Shown here piece by piece: positions 23,988 to 30,020 of a DNA stretch of 39,594 nucleotides. Source of the DNA: a virus; IMG/VR virus record IMGVR_UViG_3300021440_000062, positions 1 through 39,594 of that record, one strand, 5' to 3'. The notes under the pieces are model-generated. The model made no database searches. It was not told where the DNA came from and was given only the letters and a program-made list of their open reading frames with translations. Position 1 is the first letter of the stretch, and every line of letters starts with the position of its first letter. A program made the translations under genes and the position numbers.

Positions 23988-24312
23988 TGTGGTCAATGAT
24001 CTTTCGCACTACTGCTGTAACCGCAACAGGCCCTCCGCCTTCACCCACATGCTCAGTCCGATTTAGCTTAGGTGCGGCATATTCAGCCAGTTTTGCCAAC
24101 AAATCCAATGCTTTTTCAGGAGCTGGTTTTATTCCATGCTCTAATTGACCGTTAGCCACTTGCGATAGCCACAATTCCACGTTTGTGCTATTTCGCTCTA
24201 ACAATTGAGTAACAGTCTCTTTGAAAGCGATTGTTGCCTTATTTGGCGTACCTTTAGCCCTGCCGCCATATTTCGGCAATCCTTTAGGTCTTCCAACTGT
24301 TCCATTAGCCAT
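23977..24312 (-). CDS. terS: Terminase small subunit
   Basis: A 111-aa protein immediately before terL. It begins with a Gly/Pro/Lys-rich segment (GTVGRPKGLPKYGGRAKGTP) typical of one class of phage small terminases. A helical oligomerisation region follows (ATIAFKETVTQLLERNSTNV, ALDLLAKLAEYAAPKLN) and the end is short (VRKIIDHNEA). It recognises the packaging site. It is the first conserved gene of the late operon, behind a leader of about 600 nt from the promoter at 24932. Confidence 0.8.
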   Translation of the reverse strand: MANGTVGRPKGLPKYGGRAKGTPNKATIAFKETVTQLLERNSTNVELWLSQVANGQLEHGIKPAPEKALDLLAKLAEYAAPKLNRTEHVGEGGGPVAVTAVVRKIIDHNEA

Positions 24313-24330
24313 AAATCTCTCAGCGAACTA

Positions 24331-24420
24331 CTATGGTTTTATTGTCTCTTTTTTACTACATTTGTCAAGTCCCCAGTCTTTTGATGTTCTCTCGATTATT
24401 TTCTTCAGTGTGTCGCTCAT
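24331..24420 (-). CDS. Possible 29-aa leader peptide
   Basis: An ORF reading MSDTLKKIIERTSKDWGLDK and ending KETIKP, in the late leader 18 nt before the terS start. The composition is that of a real small protein, but the SD (GAAAAG) is weak and there is no independent support. It could be a translated leader coupling to terS. Confidence 0.3.
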   Translation of the reverse strand: MSDTLKKIIERTSKDWGLDKCSKKETIKP

Positions 24421-24439
24421 GTTTAACTTTTCTTGTTTT

Positions 24440-24467
24440 CTATACATGTTTTGTTCAATGTGTATAG
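24440..24467. promoter_or_regulatory. 7-bp dyad in the late leader
   Basis: CTATACA (24440-24446) and TGTATAG (24461-24467) are perfect inverted arms 14 bases apart in an AT-rich stretch. It may be a protein-binding site or an RNA hairpin near the possible leader peptide. No promoter hexamers are obvious around it. Confidence 0.4.
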
Positions 24468-24530
24468 GTTTTCGTGTTTTTTATGCAGATCAATGCCTAA
24501 GTTGACGAGATAACTATAAATTCACCTCAA

Positions 24531-24782
24531 AGCCTCCCCCTACCCCATTGAACTAAATTCAATCAGGATTGAGAGAGGAAGTTCTCACCCCACTAATGTG
24601 GACAATCATGCTAACCATAAGTTAGTCCCCAGGCTTGATTGTGCAGCCAGCCCCACGGATTGTTACGGATTTGCACCGGGCGGTATCTCTACCCCTTACC
24701 GTGTAATCGGTTTGTCTGAGTGCGGCCCCGATTGATAGGCCCGTTAGCTAACCCGCTCTGAGGGGTTTAGCAGCCACAAAAC
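24531..24782 (-). other. Gene-free, highly paired late leader segment
   Basis: This segment has no plausible gene but several inverted repeats: ACAATCA/TGATTGT (24602-24608, 24636-24642) enclosing CTAAC-CATAA-GTTAG (24611-24625), CGGTA/TACCG (24681-24685, 24697-24701), and GCTAACCC / GGGTTTAGC (24747-24754, 24763-24771, one bulge). It lies downstream of the late promoter and its first terminator-like hairpin, before terS. Possible roles are an antitermination element, a packaging site, or a small RNA. Strand assumed from the late transcript. Confidence 0.4.
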
Positions 24783-24878
24783 AAAAAACCCTGCCTAGGA
24801 GGCTTTAGGCTTGGTGGCCGCATACAACGGGTAACAATCATTCCGCTGTAGCTTTGACGAAGCCTGCCTAGGCAGGGT
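24783..24878 (-). terminator. Nested hairpin with U-run behind the late promoter (candidate leader terminator)
   Basis: A perfect 12-bp inverted repeat (24867-24878 with 24788-24799) encloses an inner 6-bp pair (AAGCCT at 24860-24865 with AGGCTT at 24800 or 24807) and an apical 7-bp stem near 24815-24852. On the minus strand it is followed by TTTTTTGTTTT. It starts about 45 nt after the expected transcription start, so the late transcript must pass it. This is the layout of lambdoid pR' and its terminator, where an antiterminator is needed. No Q-like gene is recognised. Confidence 0.65.
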
Positions 24879-24900
24879 ATTCTATTTGCTTGATTGTAGC

Positions 24901-24923
24901 TAAAACGGTTTACCACGCCGTTT
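24901..24923 (-). other. Small hairpin at the start of the late transcript
   Basis: AAACGG and CCGTTT form a 6-bp stem with loop TTTACCACG (plus-strand reading) close to the predicted late transcription start. It may stabilise the 5' end of the mRNA or act with the following terminator-like hairpin. Confidence 0.35.
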
Positions 24924-24931
24924 ATATTTAC

Positions 24932-24960
24932 ATTACACCATAACTGACCTATATTGTCAA
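24932..24960 (-). promoter_or_regulatory. Late promoter (sigma-70-like)
   Basis: On the minus strand TTGACA (24960-24955), a 17-bp spacer, and TGTAAT (24937-24932). The -35 is a perfect match and spacing is optimal. It is the only strong candidate upstream of terS and directed towards the whole late operon. Transcription start expected near 24925. Confidence 0.75.
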
Positions 24961-24975
24961 CAAAATAGGTCAGTT
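24942..24975. promoter_or_regulatory. 11-bp inverted repeat overlapping the late promoter (operator)
   Basis: AACTGACCTAT (24942-24952) and ATAGGTCAGTT (24965-24975) are perfect inverted arms with a 12-base spacer that contains the -35 hexamer. A dimeric protein bound here would cover the promoter core. The sequence differs from the TAGGG dyads of the early units, so a different regulator, or a regulatory RNA structure, is implied. Confidence 0.65.
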
Positions 24976-25094
24976 AGGGAAATTACTTAGTAAATAATCA
25001 GCAACTTTACATTTGCGTAAGCCACAAGTCAGTTTCAAGCCTAATAATTCACCCATGCCAAGCAATAACGCAAGGCAATAACAGGAGCCACAAA

Positions 25095-25265
25095 ATGAGC
25101 GCATACAGACACTGGAATGACGGTCGGCAATGGATTCGCATAATTGACGAAAACGGCAATGAATGGGATGAGCCAATCTCTGGCTGGACTGAAATACTCA
25201 ATTTGACAGATGGAAGCGCACAATACAGACATGGCGCAACAAATCGTGTTTGTAAAGCCATTTAA
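25095..25265 (+). CDS. 56-aa hypothetical protein
   Basis: SD AACAGGAG 9 nt before the ATG. Protein reads MSAYRHWNDGRQWIRIIDEN, then GNEWDEPISGWTEILNLTDG and a basic end. The Trp-containing beta-like pattern suggests a small soluble fold. It is the first of three small plus-strand genes, each preceded by AACAGGAG or AAGGTGA, that converge on ninG. Function unknown. Confidence 0.65.
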   Translation: MSAYRHWNDGRQWIRIIDENGNEWDEPISGWTEILNLTDGSAQYRHGATNRVCKAI

Positions 25266-25282
25266 TAACAGGAGAAACCGAA

Positions 25283-25474
25283 ATGAACAAAATTACCTAC
25301 ATGCCTCGGAACACAGGAGGCAAAGGCTGGACTGTTATTGAGAGAACAGGAAACCGGAAAATTGGCTACACAGAGAAAATAGCATCAAATACTGGTTTGA
25401 CCATGCACACAGCATGCGCTATCGCCGCAACAATGCAACGCGACTACAACCGCAGCGGACAATCTCAGATTTAA
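25283..25474 (+). CDS. 63-aa hypothetical protein
   Basis: SD AACAGGAG before the ATG, 17 nt after the previous stop. The protein (MNKITYMPRNTGGKGWTVIE ... RKIGYTEKIASNTGLTMHTA) is basic with a beta-hairpin-like N-terminus and a short helix at the end. No family recognised. Probably early or anti-host. Confidence 0.6.
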   Translation: MNKITYMPRNTGGKGWTVIERTGNRKIGYTEKIASNTGLTMHTACAIAATMQRDYNRSGQSQI

Positions 25475-25486
25475 GGTGAAATCAAA

Positions 25487-25684
25487 ATGATCTACTCACA
25501 CAAAAATCACCCACATCCACAAAAACTAATCAGTGGCTGGAAATTGGAAGACGGAAAAGTAACTATTTCCGGTTACGTGCTAGACCCTCAATTCATGGAG
25601 TCGTGCAGTATCGGCCTTGCTTGCAAGGATACGATTGAATACATCGAGGTCAAGAAAGCTATTGAAGCTCAGAATTTGCCTTGA
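25487..25684 (+). CDS. 65-aa hypothetical protein
   Basis: ATG preceded by AAGGTGAAATCAAA. The protein (MIYSHKNHPHPQKLISGWKL, then EDGKVTISGYVLDPQFMESC) is beta-rich with a short C-terminal helix (EYIEVKKAIEAQNLP). Its last 26 bases overlap the end of ninG on the other strand, so the two transcripts converge. No family recognised. Confidence 0.6.
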   Translation: MIYSHKNHPHPQKLISGWKLEDGKVTISGYVLDPQFMESCSIGLACKDTIEYIEVKKAIEAQNLP

Positions 25685-26228
25685 GTTTTCTGGCAGCTTC
25701 ACGGTAATGACGGGCTAACTCGATTAGCCCTTCTTTCGTGTATTTTCGGACTGTGTTATCAGACTCGATCATGTCCACAGCATCAAGGCCGATTCTTTCA
25801 ACCAATCCTTTTCTGTAAGCAACATGATTGCCGCCTAGGTGGTTGTTACAGTATTTACATTGTCCGTTCACGTTATCTTCGACAAATCTCATATGCGGGG
25901 CGCTGCCTACTGATCTGTAATGCCCTGCGTCATAGGTGTTCGGCTCTGGCCCTAAAGGCTTTCCGCATGAAATACAAGGTTTGCCAATGTCACGCGATCG
26001 AATGAAGGCATTAAACGCGATTTGAGCCTTTTTCTTGAGTTCTGGCAATCCTTGCATGGATTCCAGCTTCTCGCGTGTTTTAGCGCGTTCTAGGAGTGTC
26101 TCTCTGGTTTGTTTCTTTTCTGCTTGTTCGCGTGTGTGAGATAAAGCGCAATCAGGACTGCACACTTTTTGTAGTGGTCTAAGCCTTTGATATTCTGATT
26201 TACAGATTTTGCAGATTGATTTTTTCAT
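25659..26228 (-). CDS. ninG: NinG/Rap recombination protein
   Basis: A 189-aa HNH-like nuclease-fold protein of the lambda NinG (Rap) family, which acts on Holliday junctions and other branched DNA. The N-terminal zinc finger has C6, C9, C23 and C27 (CKICKSEY, CSPDC). The family core is present: KKKAQIAFNAFIRSRDIGKP, CISCGKPLG, DAGHYRSVGSAPHMRF, NVNGQCKYCNNHLGGN. It is read leftwards from a strong promoter at 26673-26700, behind an unusual leader of about 435 nt. NinB is encoded far away at 35820. Confidence 0.9.
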   Translation of the reverse strand: MKKSICKICKSEYQRLRPLQKVCSPDCALSHTREQAEKKQTRETLLERAKTREKLESMQGLPELKKKAQIAFNAFIRSRDIGKPCISCGKPLGPEPNTYDAGHYRSVGSAPHMRFVEDNVNGQCKYCNNHLGGNHVAYRKGLVERIGLDAVDMIESDNTVRKYTKEGLIELARHYREAARKLKANSELQ

Positions 26229-26310
26229 AATTAGCTAATGGTGGCCGGTGCTGATCCCCGGCTTGTGGGTGCACTTCGGATGCGTCCTCCACGGCTATCA
26301 TCTTCACCAT
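26200..26310 (-). CDS. Possible 36-aa ORF overlapping the ninG start
   Basis: ATG at 26310; reads MVKMIAVEDASEVHPQAGDQ, then HRPPLANYEKINLQNL, overlapping the first 29 nt of ninG in another frame. The composition is protein-like, but there is no clear SD and no independent evidence. It might be a translated leader of ninG. Confidence 0.25.
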   Translation of the reverse strand: MVKMIAVEDASEVHPQAGDQHRPPLANYEKINLQNL

Positions 26311-26664
26311 TGCGCCTCAGCTTGCGCATTCACCATCACGACTGTTGACTTCTCGCAATTCCCCGAAGGTACTTCCAGCTACGCCCGCAACGGCTGCGGG
26401 TGTTGCGCCCCGCCAAATCAACATGCGTGATGGCTCACATCACGGCGGCCACAACTATGTGCGGCCACGTCTTGTAATTCACCATCACGGCTGCGGACTG
26501 CTGTCCGGTGTCAAAGTCTGTTGCGGTCAGACACGCTGCCGCACTCTGTTTGCTCACCAGTCGCGCCACTTGAATGCTGGAACATCCTTGTCTTGAACAT
26601 GGCTTCCAGACCATGCCAATCCGCGCCCGTGATGGTGTTGGGCACAACTCCAACTCAGTGCGTT
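26229..26664 (-). other. High-GC leader region of ninG without a convincing gene
   Basis: About 435 nt of GC-rich sequence (26401-26460 has 34 G+C of 60) between the promoter at 26673-26700 and ninG. It holds a 13-nt direct repeat ATTCACCATCACG (26328-26340 and 26477-26489) and the inverted form CGTGATGGTG at 26628-26637. Three weak minus-strand frames exist: 26435-26653 with a TTG start, 26317-26424 (35 aa, MLIWRGATPAAVAG...), and 26200-26310. The repeat falls in different frames of these, so it is probably a nucleic-acid-level signal, for example regulatory RNA or iterons. Confidence 0.4.
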
Positions 26665-26672
26665 CAATGTCA

Positions 26673-26700
26673 ATTATAAATGTCTTTATGCTTTACTCAA
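26673..26700 (-). promoter_or_regulatory. Leftward promoter for the ninG transcript
   Basis: On the minus strand TTGAGT (26700-26695), a 16-bp spacer and perfect TATAAT (26678-26673). An operator-like dyad abuts the -35 at 26701-26715. Transcription would start near 26665 and read the gene-free leader and ninG. Confidence 0.7.
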
Positions 26701-26715
26701 TAGGTGTTTACACTA
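26701..26715. promoter_or_regulatory. Operator-like dyad, site 2
   Basis: TAGGTGTTTACACTA (on the minus strand TAGTGTAAACACCTA), one base away from the site at 36440 in reverse. It directly abuts the -35 of the ninG promoter and overlaps the stop codon of the 76-aa gene. The position suits either an activator or a repressor. Confidence 0.6.
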
Positions 26716-26943
26716 TGCTTTTGAGTAAGCAATCACTTGTCGTGTTCTGAGGATATCCTTGCTTCCCATTCCTTTAACTGCTCGAATATCCTCCCCTGCT
26801 TTTCTCTTGCTTTCAATACTGCTAGAGGTGTTTTTAGCATTATTCCGGGCTGTCTGTTCGTCAACCATTGAAATAGACGAAAACTTACGCCAGTTAAAAG
26901 CCGTGTTTGTTGATTTAGGTGTTCCGTCTGGCCATTTACTCAT
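26713..26943 (-). CDS. 76-aa basic hypothetical protein
   Basis: Start at 26943 by ATGA overlap with the upstream membrane protein; a longer frame to 27123 would run through two other genes. The protein reads MSKWPDGTPKSTNTAFNWRK, then a Ser/Lys/Arg-rich stretch (NTSSSIESKRKAGEDIRAVK). It ends RQVIAYSKA. The first part resembles short phage proteins with a Ser-Lys-Trp-Pro-x-Gly-x-Pro-Lys start. Last gene of the leftward accessory operon. Function unknown. Confidence 0.55.
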   Translation of the reverse strand: MSKWPDGTPKSTNTAFNWRKFSSISMVDEQTARNNAKNTSSSIESKRKAGEDIRAVKGMGSKDILRTRQVIAYSKA

Positions 26944-27116
26944 GGTGTGTGCCTCAGAAGAATCTGAATGCAGCCAGCGACAAAGATCACCGGAGCGCAG
27001 CAAATGCAGACCACACCAATGTCTCTCAACCAGTTGGGAATATAGGCGTTCCAGTCGTAAATGAGCAGGGCAATGGCGAAGACTGCCAAAGCTGCGGCGA
27101 TGTATATTAAGGTCAT
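26940..27116 (-). CDS. 58-aa two-span membrane protein
   Basis: Start at 27116, overlapping the upstream stop (ATGA). Two hydrophobic helices: LIYIAAALAVFAIALLIY (about 3-20) and IGVVCICCAPVIFVAGCIQI (about 32-51), with a short loop DWNAYIPNWLRD. C-terminus basic. May be an early membrane protein or superinfection factor; no family recognised. Confidence 0.6.
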   Translation of the reverse strand: MTLIYIAAALAVFAIALLIYDWNAYIPNWLRDIGVVCICCAPVIFVAGCIQILLRHTP

Positions 27117-27502
27117 TTGCCACCCCTTGCGCATCGTGCCATCTGCTTCTCTACTTCACCATCTACGTCCCACGCTTCATCTGCAACAACATAAGTGCGG
27201 ATGACTTTTCTGCATTCGTTTTTCCAATGCTCTGCTTTCTCTCGCTCTCTCAGCACGGCGGCTGCTTGTTGGTCGGCGGTGTAGAGAGGTAATGGCCAAC
27301 GGCGGACTGACATTTCCCATCTGACCTTTCCTAGATGGTTTTCAGCTACTGCCACAGGCTCCCCACTCCCTGCCAGCAGCTCTGCGCGGTAGTCGTCTTG
27401 TGTTTTCTGGATGAGGCGCTGGATTACGCCGTCAAACTCGGTTTTGTTATCAGAAATACCATCCCACCAAGCATTCAGCTCGGCCATGTTGTCTTTATCC
27501 AT
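27113..27502 (-). CDS. 129-aa hypothetical protein with AAAVLRERE module
   Basis: Helical and charged. The N-terminal part (MAELNAWWDGISDNKTEFDG) is acidic, then RRWPLPLYTADQQAAAVLRE, then a C-terminal helix ending MARCARGGK. The QQAAAVLREREKA module also occurs in 34146-34427 as QLAAAVLREREECA, so the two genes share an exchanged building block. An alternative start exists 5 residues downstream. Function unknown. Confidence 0.55.
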   Translation of the reverse strand: MDKDNMAELNAWWDGISDNKTEFDGVIQRLIQKTQDDYRAELLAGSGEPVAVAENHLGKVRWEMSVRRWPLPLYTADQQAAAVLREREKAEHWKNECRKVIRTYVVADEAWDVDGEVEKQMARCARGGK

Positions 27503-28304
27503 GATTCAGCTCCTTGAGTTTATTTTCGGCTGCAATTGCACCATCCGCCCACTCCGATGGCATTTCGGAAAAGAAATAGCTTGGCAGCCCGACCCACTCA
27601 CGCTCAAGCGCTTCGCCAGCCGCCATGGCTGCCTTGAAATCAGCCACAAAACCAATCGCTTGCAGGCCATATTCCTTCAGGATGTTTTCGACGGCAGGCC
27701 ACCAGGGGGGAGACTCATCCATCTTAGGCGCTGGTTTACGCTCGCAGTTCAGACAGCCCTCACCGGGAATCAGTGTTTTCCATCCGCACGCTTCGCAAAG
27801 CTCTAAGGCTTGCTGGTCGTATGTTGGTTCGCTGGATTGCACCTTGGCGATGACTAATTCTGCGTCTCTTGCAAGGCGGCCTGTCGAGTTGTCTTCAACA
27901 ATTCGTTTTGCTATTGTCAGCAACTCATCCCGCTGCGCCTCAAGTGCTTGCAGTCTAGACCGCATCATGTCAGCTCGGTGCATGCCTAGCTCTTTTGTCT
28001 GAATGGTTTGAATCACCCATTGCGTTTTTTCAAGCCATTCAACAATTGTTGAGTTTGCGCTTTCCAGCTTCTTCGCCAGTTCTTCGGATTGTGGGAAAAA
28101 CTGGCTCACGCCTTGGCCTTCTGCGCATTGCCGCCAGCCGTTTGTCTTGAGGTGTTCGATCCATTGAGCATCGCGGGCGGCTTCTATTGCTGCAAAATCG
28201 TTTCCTCTGATCCTGAAGGCAATTTCAGCAATCGCACGGCTGGCATACAGATGTGAAATTGCGTCAACCGCTTGTTCATCCGTCAGTTTAGGTGGTGTAC
28301 TCAT
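27495..28304 (-). CDS. 269-aa mosaic hypothetical protein with zinc-ribbon-like segment
   Basis: SD AAGGAGTAACC before the ATG. Residues 1-45 begin MSTPPKLTDEQAVDAISHLY; about 75-135 form coiled-coil helices (EELAKKLESANSTIVEWLEK, RLQALEAQRDEL). A four-Cys cluster (CEACGWKTLIPGEGCLNCE, about 169-187) looks like a zinc ribbon, and the C-terminus has ENILKEYGLQAIGFVADFKA. It reads as several modules joined by linkers, typical of environmental phage accessory genes. No function recognised. Confidence 0.55.
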   Translation of the reverse strand: MSTPPKLTDEQAVDAISHLYASRAIAEIAFRIRGNDFAAIEAARDAQWIEHLKTNGWRQCAEGQGVSQFFPQSEELAKKLESANSTIVEWLEKTQWVIQTIQTKELGMHRADMMRSRLQALEAQRDELLTIAKRIVEDNSTGRLARDAELVIAKVQSSEPTYDQQALELCEACGWKTLIPGEGCLNCERKPAPKMDESPPWWPAVENILKEYGLQAIGFVADFKAAMAAGEALEREWVGLPSYFFSEMPSEWADGAIAAENKLKELNHG

Positions 28305-28306
28305 GG

Positions 28307-28735
28307 TTACTCCTTGATGCCGTGGGCGGCTTCGATTTCTTGAGTAATCTCATAGATATTTCCGAGAAAACACCCTTCACCGGAAAGATCGTCAATCTGT
28401 TTTCGGCTCAGCGGCTTGAGTGATGGCTGTGCCGAAAATTGCTTTGGCAATTTCTCTTGATAGAAAAGTTTTGGAGGCGCCTCAGATTGGCGCTGATAAA
28501 CCGAAACGACACCCCCCCAATCCGGCGAGTCATACTCAAGCCCTGTAAAAAATTCTGGCAGTTTGGGCTCCTGCACTGGCTGTGCTGGTGCGGGGTGGGT
28601 GTCGGTTTGAGTATGAAGTAATAGCGTCAGGTCAATAACGCTCGACCGAAGCGCGTCGAACTCTGCCGTGCGTCGGTCGGCTACGTCAATTACAGCCTCC
28701 ATCGCCTCAAGCGCCTGTTTCATTGCTTCAATCAT
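28307..28735 (-). CDS. 142-aa mosaic MIEAMKQ-type protein
   Basis: The opening MIEAMKQALEAMEAVIDVAD corresponds to that of 2138-2764 (MIEAMKQWLEALENVEALIE), and both have PAPAQP, QPVQ and LKPLS linker words. The middle holds PKLPEFFTGLEYDSPDWGGV; the end is acidic and helical. This is a modular family found in phage accessory operons. No enzymatic motif visible. Confidence 0.6.
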   Translation of the reverse strand: MIEAMKQALEAMEAVIDVADRRTAEFDALRSSVIDLTLLLHTQTDTHPAPAQPVQEPKLPEFFTGLEYDSPDWGGVVSVYQRQSEAPPKLFYQEKLPKQFSAQPSLKPLSRKQIDDLSGEGCFLGNIYEITQEIEAAHGIKE

Positions 28736-28736
28736 T

Positions 28737-28835
28737 TCAATATCCCCTTGTCCAAATCTTCCATGCTTGTTTAAAGCCTAGATAACACCCTTTTGTCTTT
28801 GCGTACATCTTCCACAGATTGATAAATGTTTTCAT
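28737..28835 (-). CDS. 32-aa basic small protein
   Basis: ATG at 28835 lies in an ATGA overlap with the upstream stop. The protein reads MKTFINLWKMYAKTKGCYLG and FKQAWKIWTRGY: aromatic, basic and amphipathic, perhaps membrane- or nucleic-acid-binding. Coupling on both sides supports it as a real gene, despite its length. Function unknown. Confidence 0.5.
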   Translation of the reverse strand: MKTFINLWKMYAKTKGCYLGFKQAWKIWTRGY

Positions 28836-29098
28836 TTTTGCTCCTGTTTGAAACTTGCTTCTACTGCTTTCTCCCGCTTCATCTGTCTGGCTAGTGCCTT
28901 CTTTTCTGCGGGAGTGAGTTCTTTCGGCTCTTCGCCAGCCCGTGCGTACAGAGCGCCGCACAGAAGAAGGCCGATCACGATAGCCAGCAGGACACTGAAA
29001 AATGATTCGCGCTTGCTAGGCTTTTCAATTGCACAAGCTAAGTCGCCTTTACACCCAAAGGCTTCTAGTGTTGTACGTGGGTATTTGCGTGTGGTCAT
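28832..29098 (-). CDS. 88-aa single-span membrane protein
   Basis: Start at 29098 overlapping the upstream stop (ATGA); a longer frame to 29176 is a shadow. The N-terminus MTTRKYPRTTLEAFGCKGDL is basic and holds two Cys (CKGDLACAIE). A transmembrane helix follows (FFSVLLAIVIGLLLCGALYA, about 35-54), then a charged helical C-terminus (LTPAEKKALARQMKREKAVE). Topology suggests an inner-membrane anchor with a cytoplasmic tail. Function unknown. Confidence 0.55.
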   Translation of the reverse strand: MTTRKYPRTTLEAFGCKGDLACAIEKPSKRESFFSVLLAIVIGLLLCGALYARAGEEPKELTPAEKKALARQMKREKAVEASFKQEQK

Positions 29099-29379
29099 TC
29101 TTTTTTCGCTTTCAACATTGCTTCTGCCGCCTGATGACACCATCTCGCCCTGTCTGCCGGGTGATTCATTGGGCACACTACCAATGCCTTCGCCGCAAAG
29201 TCATCCCGCAGACTCTGCTCAATCATTGCATCAAGCCAATCTGTGCCGCTGTCGGGTACTTTAAGTTTGATTGCAGCGTACTGGCGCAAGGTCATGCCTT
29301 GGTTTTCTCCGATAAATTCTCCGTCCTTTGTCCAGCTTGTCGCCGGAAACGCTGGCCCGCCTGTTTCTTTGTTGCTCAT
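29095..29379 (-). CDS. 94-aa conserved phage accessory protein (MTLRQYAAIKL type)
   Basis: Contains TGGPAFPATSW near the N-terminus and GMTLRQYAAIKLKVPDSGTD in the middle. This is the GGPAFP...GMTLRDYFAAKAM pattern common to many small proteins of proteobacterial phages, whose role is not known. The C-terminal part (RARWCHQAAEAMLKAKKE) is helical. Overlaps neighbours by 4 nt on both sides. Confidence 0.65.
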   Translation of the reverse strand: MSNKETGGPAFPATSWTKDGEFIGENQGMTLRQYAAIKLKVPDSGTDWLDAMIEQSLRDDFAAKALVVCPMNHPADRARWCHQAAEAMLKAKKE

Positions 29380-29600
29380 GCTGTGCCACCTTTTACTTTT
29401 GCAATAGCCTCATCATAAATTATGTCAATGACGTTAATTCTATTTGTGTTTTGAATGCGCTTCATAGCATTAAGCAGTATGTTGCAATTGGATTCAAGCT
29501 TTCGCAGTTCGGCTGCGGCTTTCGCATCATTTGAGCCAGCTCTGTGCCAGTGGTCGAGCCAATCAGCTAATCTTTGCGCTTCGGTTTGTTTTGTACTCAT
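29376..29600 (-). CDS. 74-aa helical hypothetical protein
   Basis: MSTKQTEAQRLADWLDHWHR followed by AAAELRKLESNCNILLNAMK: two helices and a short end. The LADxLD...AAAELRRLHxxNxxLL pattern is common in phage accessory proteins and resembles coiled-coil regulators. It is overlapped by 4 nt on both sides. Function unknown. Confidence 0.6.
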   Translation of the reverse strand: MSTKQTEAQRLADWLDHWHRAGSNDAKAAAELRKLESNCNILLNAMKRIQNTNRINVIDIIYDEAIAKVKGGTA

Positions 29601-29878
29601 GCTGTCTCCTTTTGTGCAAATTCTGCAACGTACTTTTTAATCAACGCTTCACCAGTTCCATTGCAAAGTGCTGCGACGACTTCACTCAAGTCATTCATGT
29701 AGCACTCGACAATATCGGTAAGTGAATATCCGGTTTCAGCTACGTTTGTTTTAACGTCTGCATCATCAATCAGCTTTTCAGCATCTTTGGTGATGTACTC
29801 TTGTCGAGCTTCTAACGCTGCTTCGTTTTCCTCAAGTCGTGCAAAGTAGTTGTCGTCCATTGCTGTCATGTCAATCAT
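29597..29878 (-). CDS. 93-aa acidic hypothetical protein, first of the leftward operon
   Basis: SD AACAGGAG 7 nt before the ATG at 29878. The protein is acidic and helical (DDNYFARLEENEAALEARQE, then DIVECYMNDLSEVVAALCNG). First gene behind the leftward promoter at 29901-29929. Its acidic nature could fit a DNA mimic or host-takeover protein, but nothing specific is seen. Confidence 0.6.
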   Translation of the reverse strand: MIDMTAMDDNYFARLEENEAALEARQEYITKDAEKLIDDADVKTNVAETGYSLTDIVECYMNDLSEVVAALCNGTGEALIKKYVAEFAQKETA

Positions 29879-29900
29879 GTCAATCTCCTGTTAATGCCCA

Positions 29901-29929
29901 TATTCTGCCACAGTCGGGCTATGCGTCAA
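29901..29929 (-). promoter_or_regulatory. Leftward early promoter
   Basis: On the minus strand TTGACG (29929-29924), a 17-bp spacer and AGAATA (29906-29901), followed by TTAACAGGAG and the ATG at 29878. It is divergent from the rightward promoter at 29967-29995, with the dyad 29941-29955 between them. The TGTGGCAGAAT block around the -10 is repeated near 36474. Confidence 0.65.
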
Positions 29930-29940
29930 CATTTATTTAA

Positions 29941-29955
29941 TAGGTGTTTTCCCTA
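29941..29955. promoter_or_regulatory. Operator-like dyad, site 3, between divergent promoters
   Basis: TAGGTGTTTTCCCTA, the same dyad family as sites 1462, 26701, 36440 and 38345. It is 11 bp upstream of both flanking -35 regions, so one bound protein could act on both transcripts. Confidence 0.65.
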
Positions 29956-29966
29956 GTAAAATAATC

Positions 29967-29995
29967 TTGTAAATCGGCATAGTGTGGCATATACT
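29967..29995 (+). promoter_or_regulatory. Rightward early promoter
   Basis: TTGTAA (29967-29972), 17-bp spacer, TATACT (29990-29995), then TTTAACAGGAG and the ATG at 30021. It should drive the rightward operon with the Cro-like gene, methyltransferase and replication genes. Confidence 0.7.
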
Positions 29996-30020
29996 AGCAC
30001 GACTTTAACAGGAGTTTGAT

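Noticed and set aside
24783-24900. tRNA-like look of the late leader hairpins
   Set aside because: No T-loop or anticodon arm of correct size could be aligned; the 12-bp closed stem with U-run fits a terminator better.
26435-26653. 72-aa minus-strand ORF as a gene
   Set aside because: It starts with TTG, lacks an SD, shows no recognisable domain, and carries a repeat that recurs in other frames; kept only as part of the region description.
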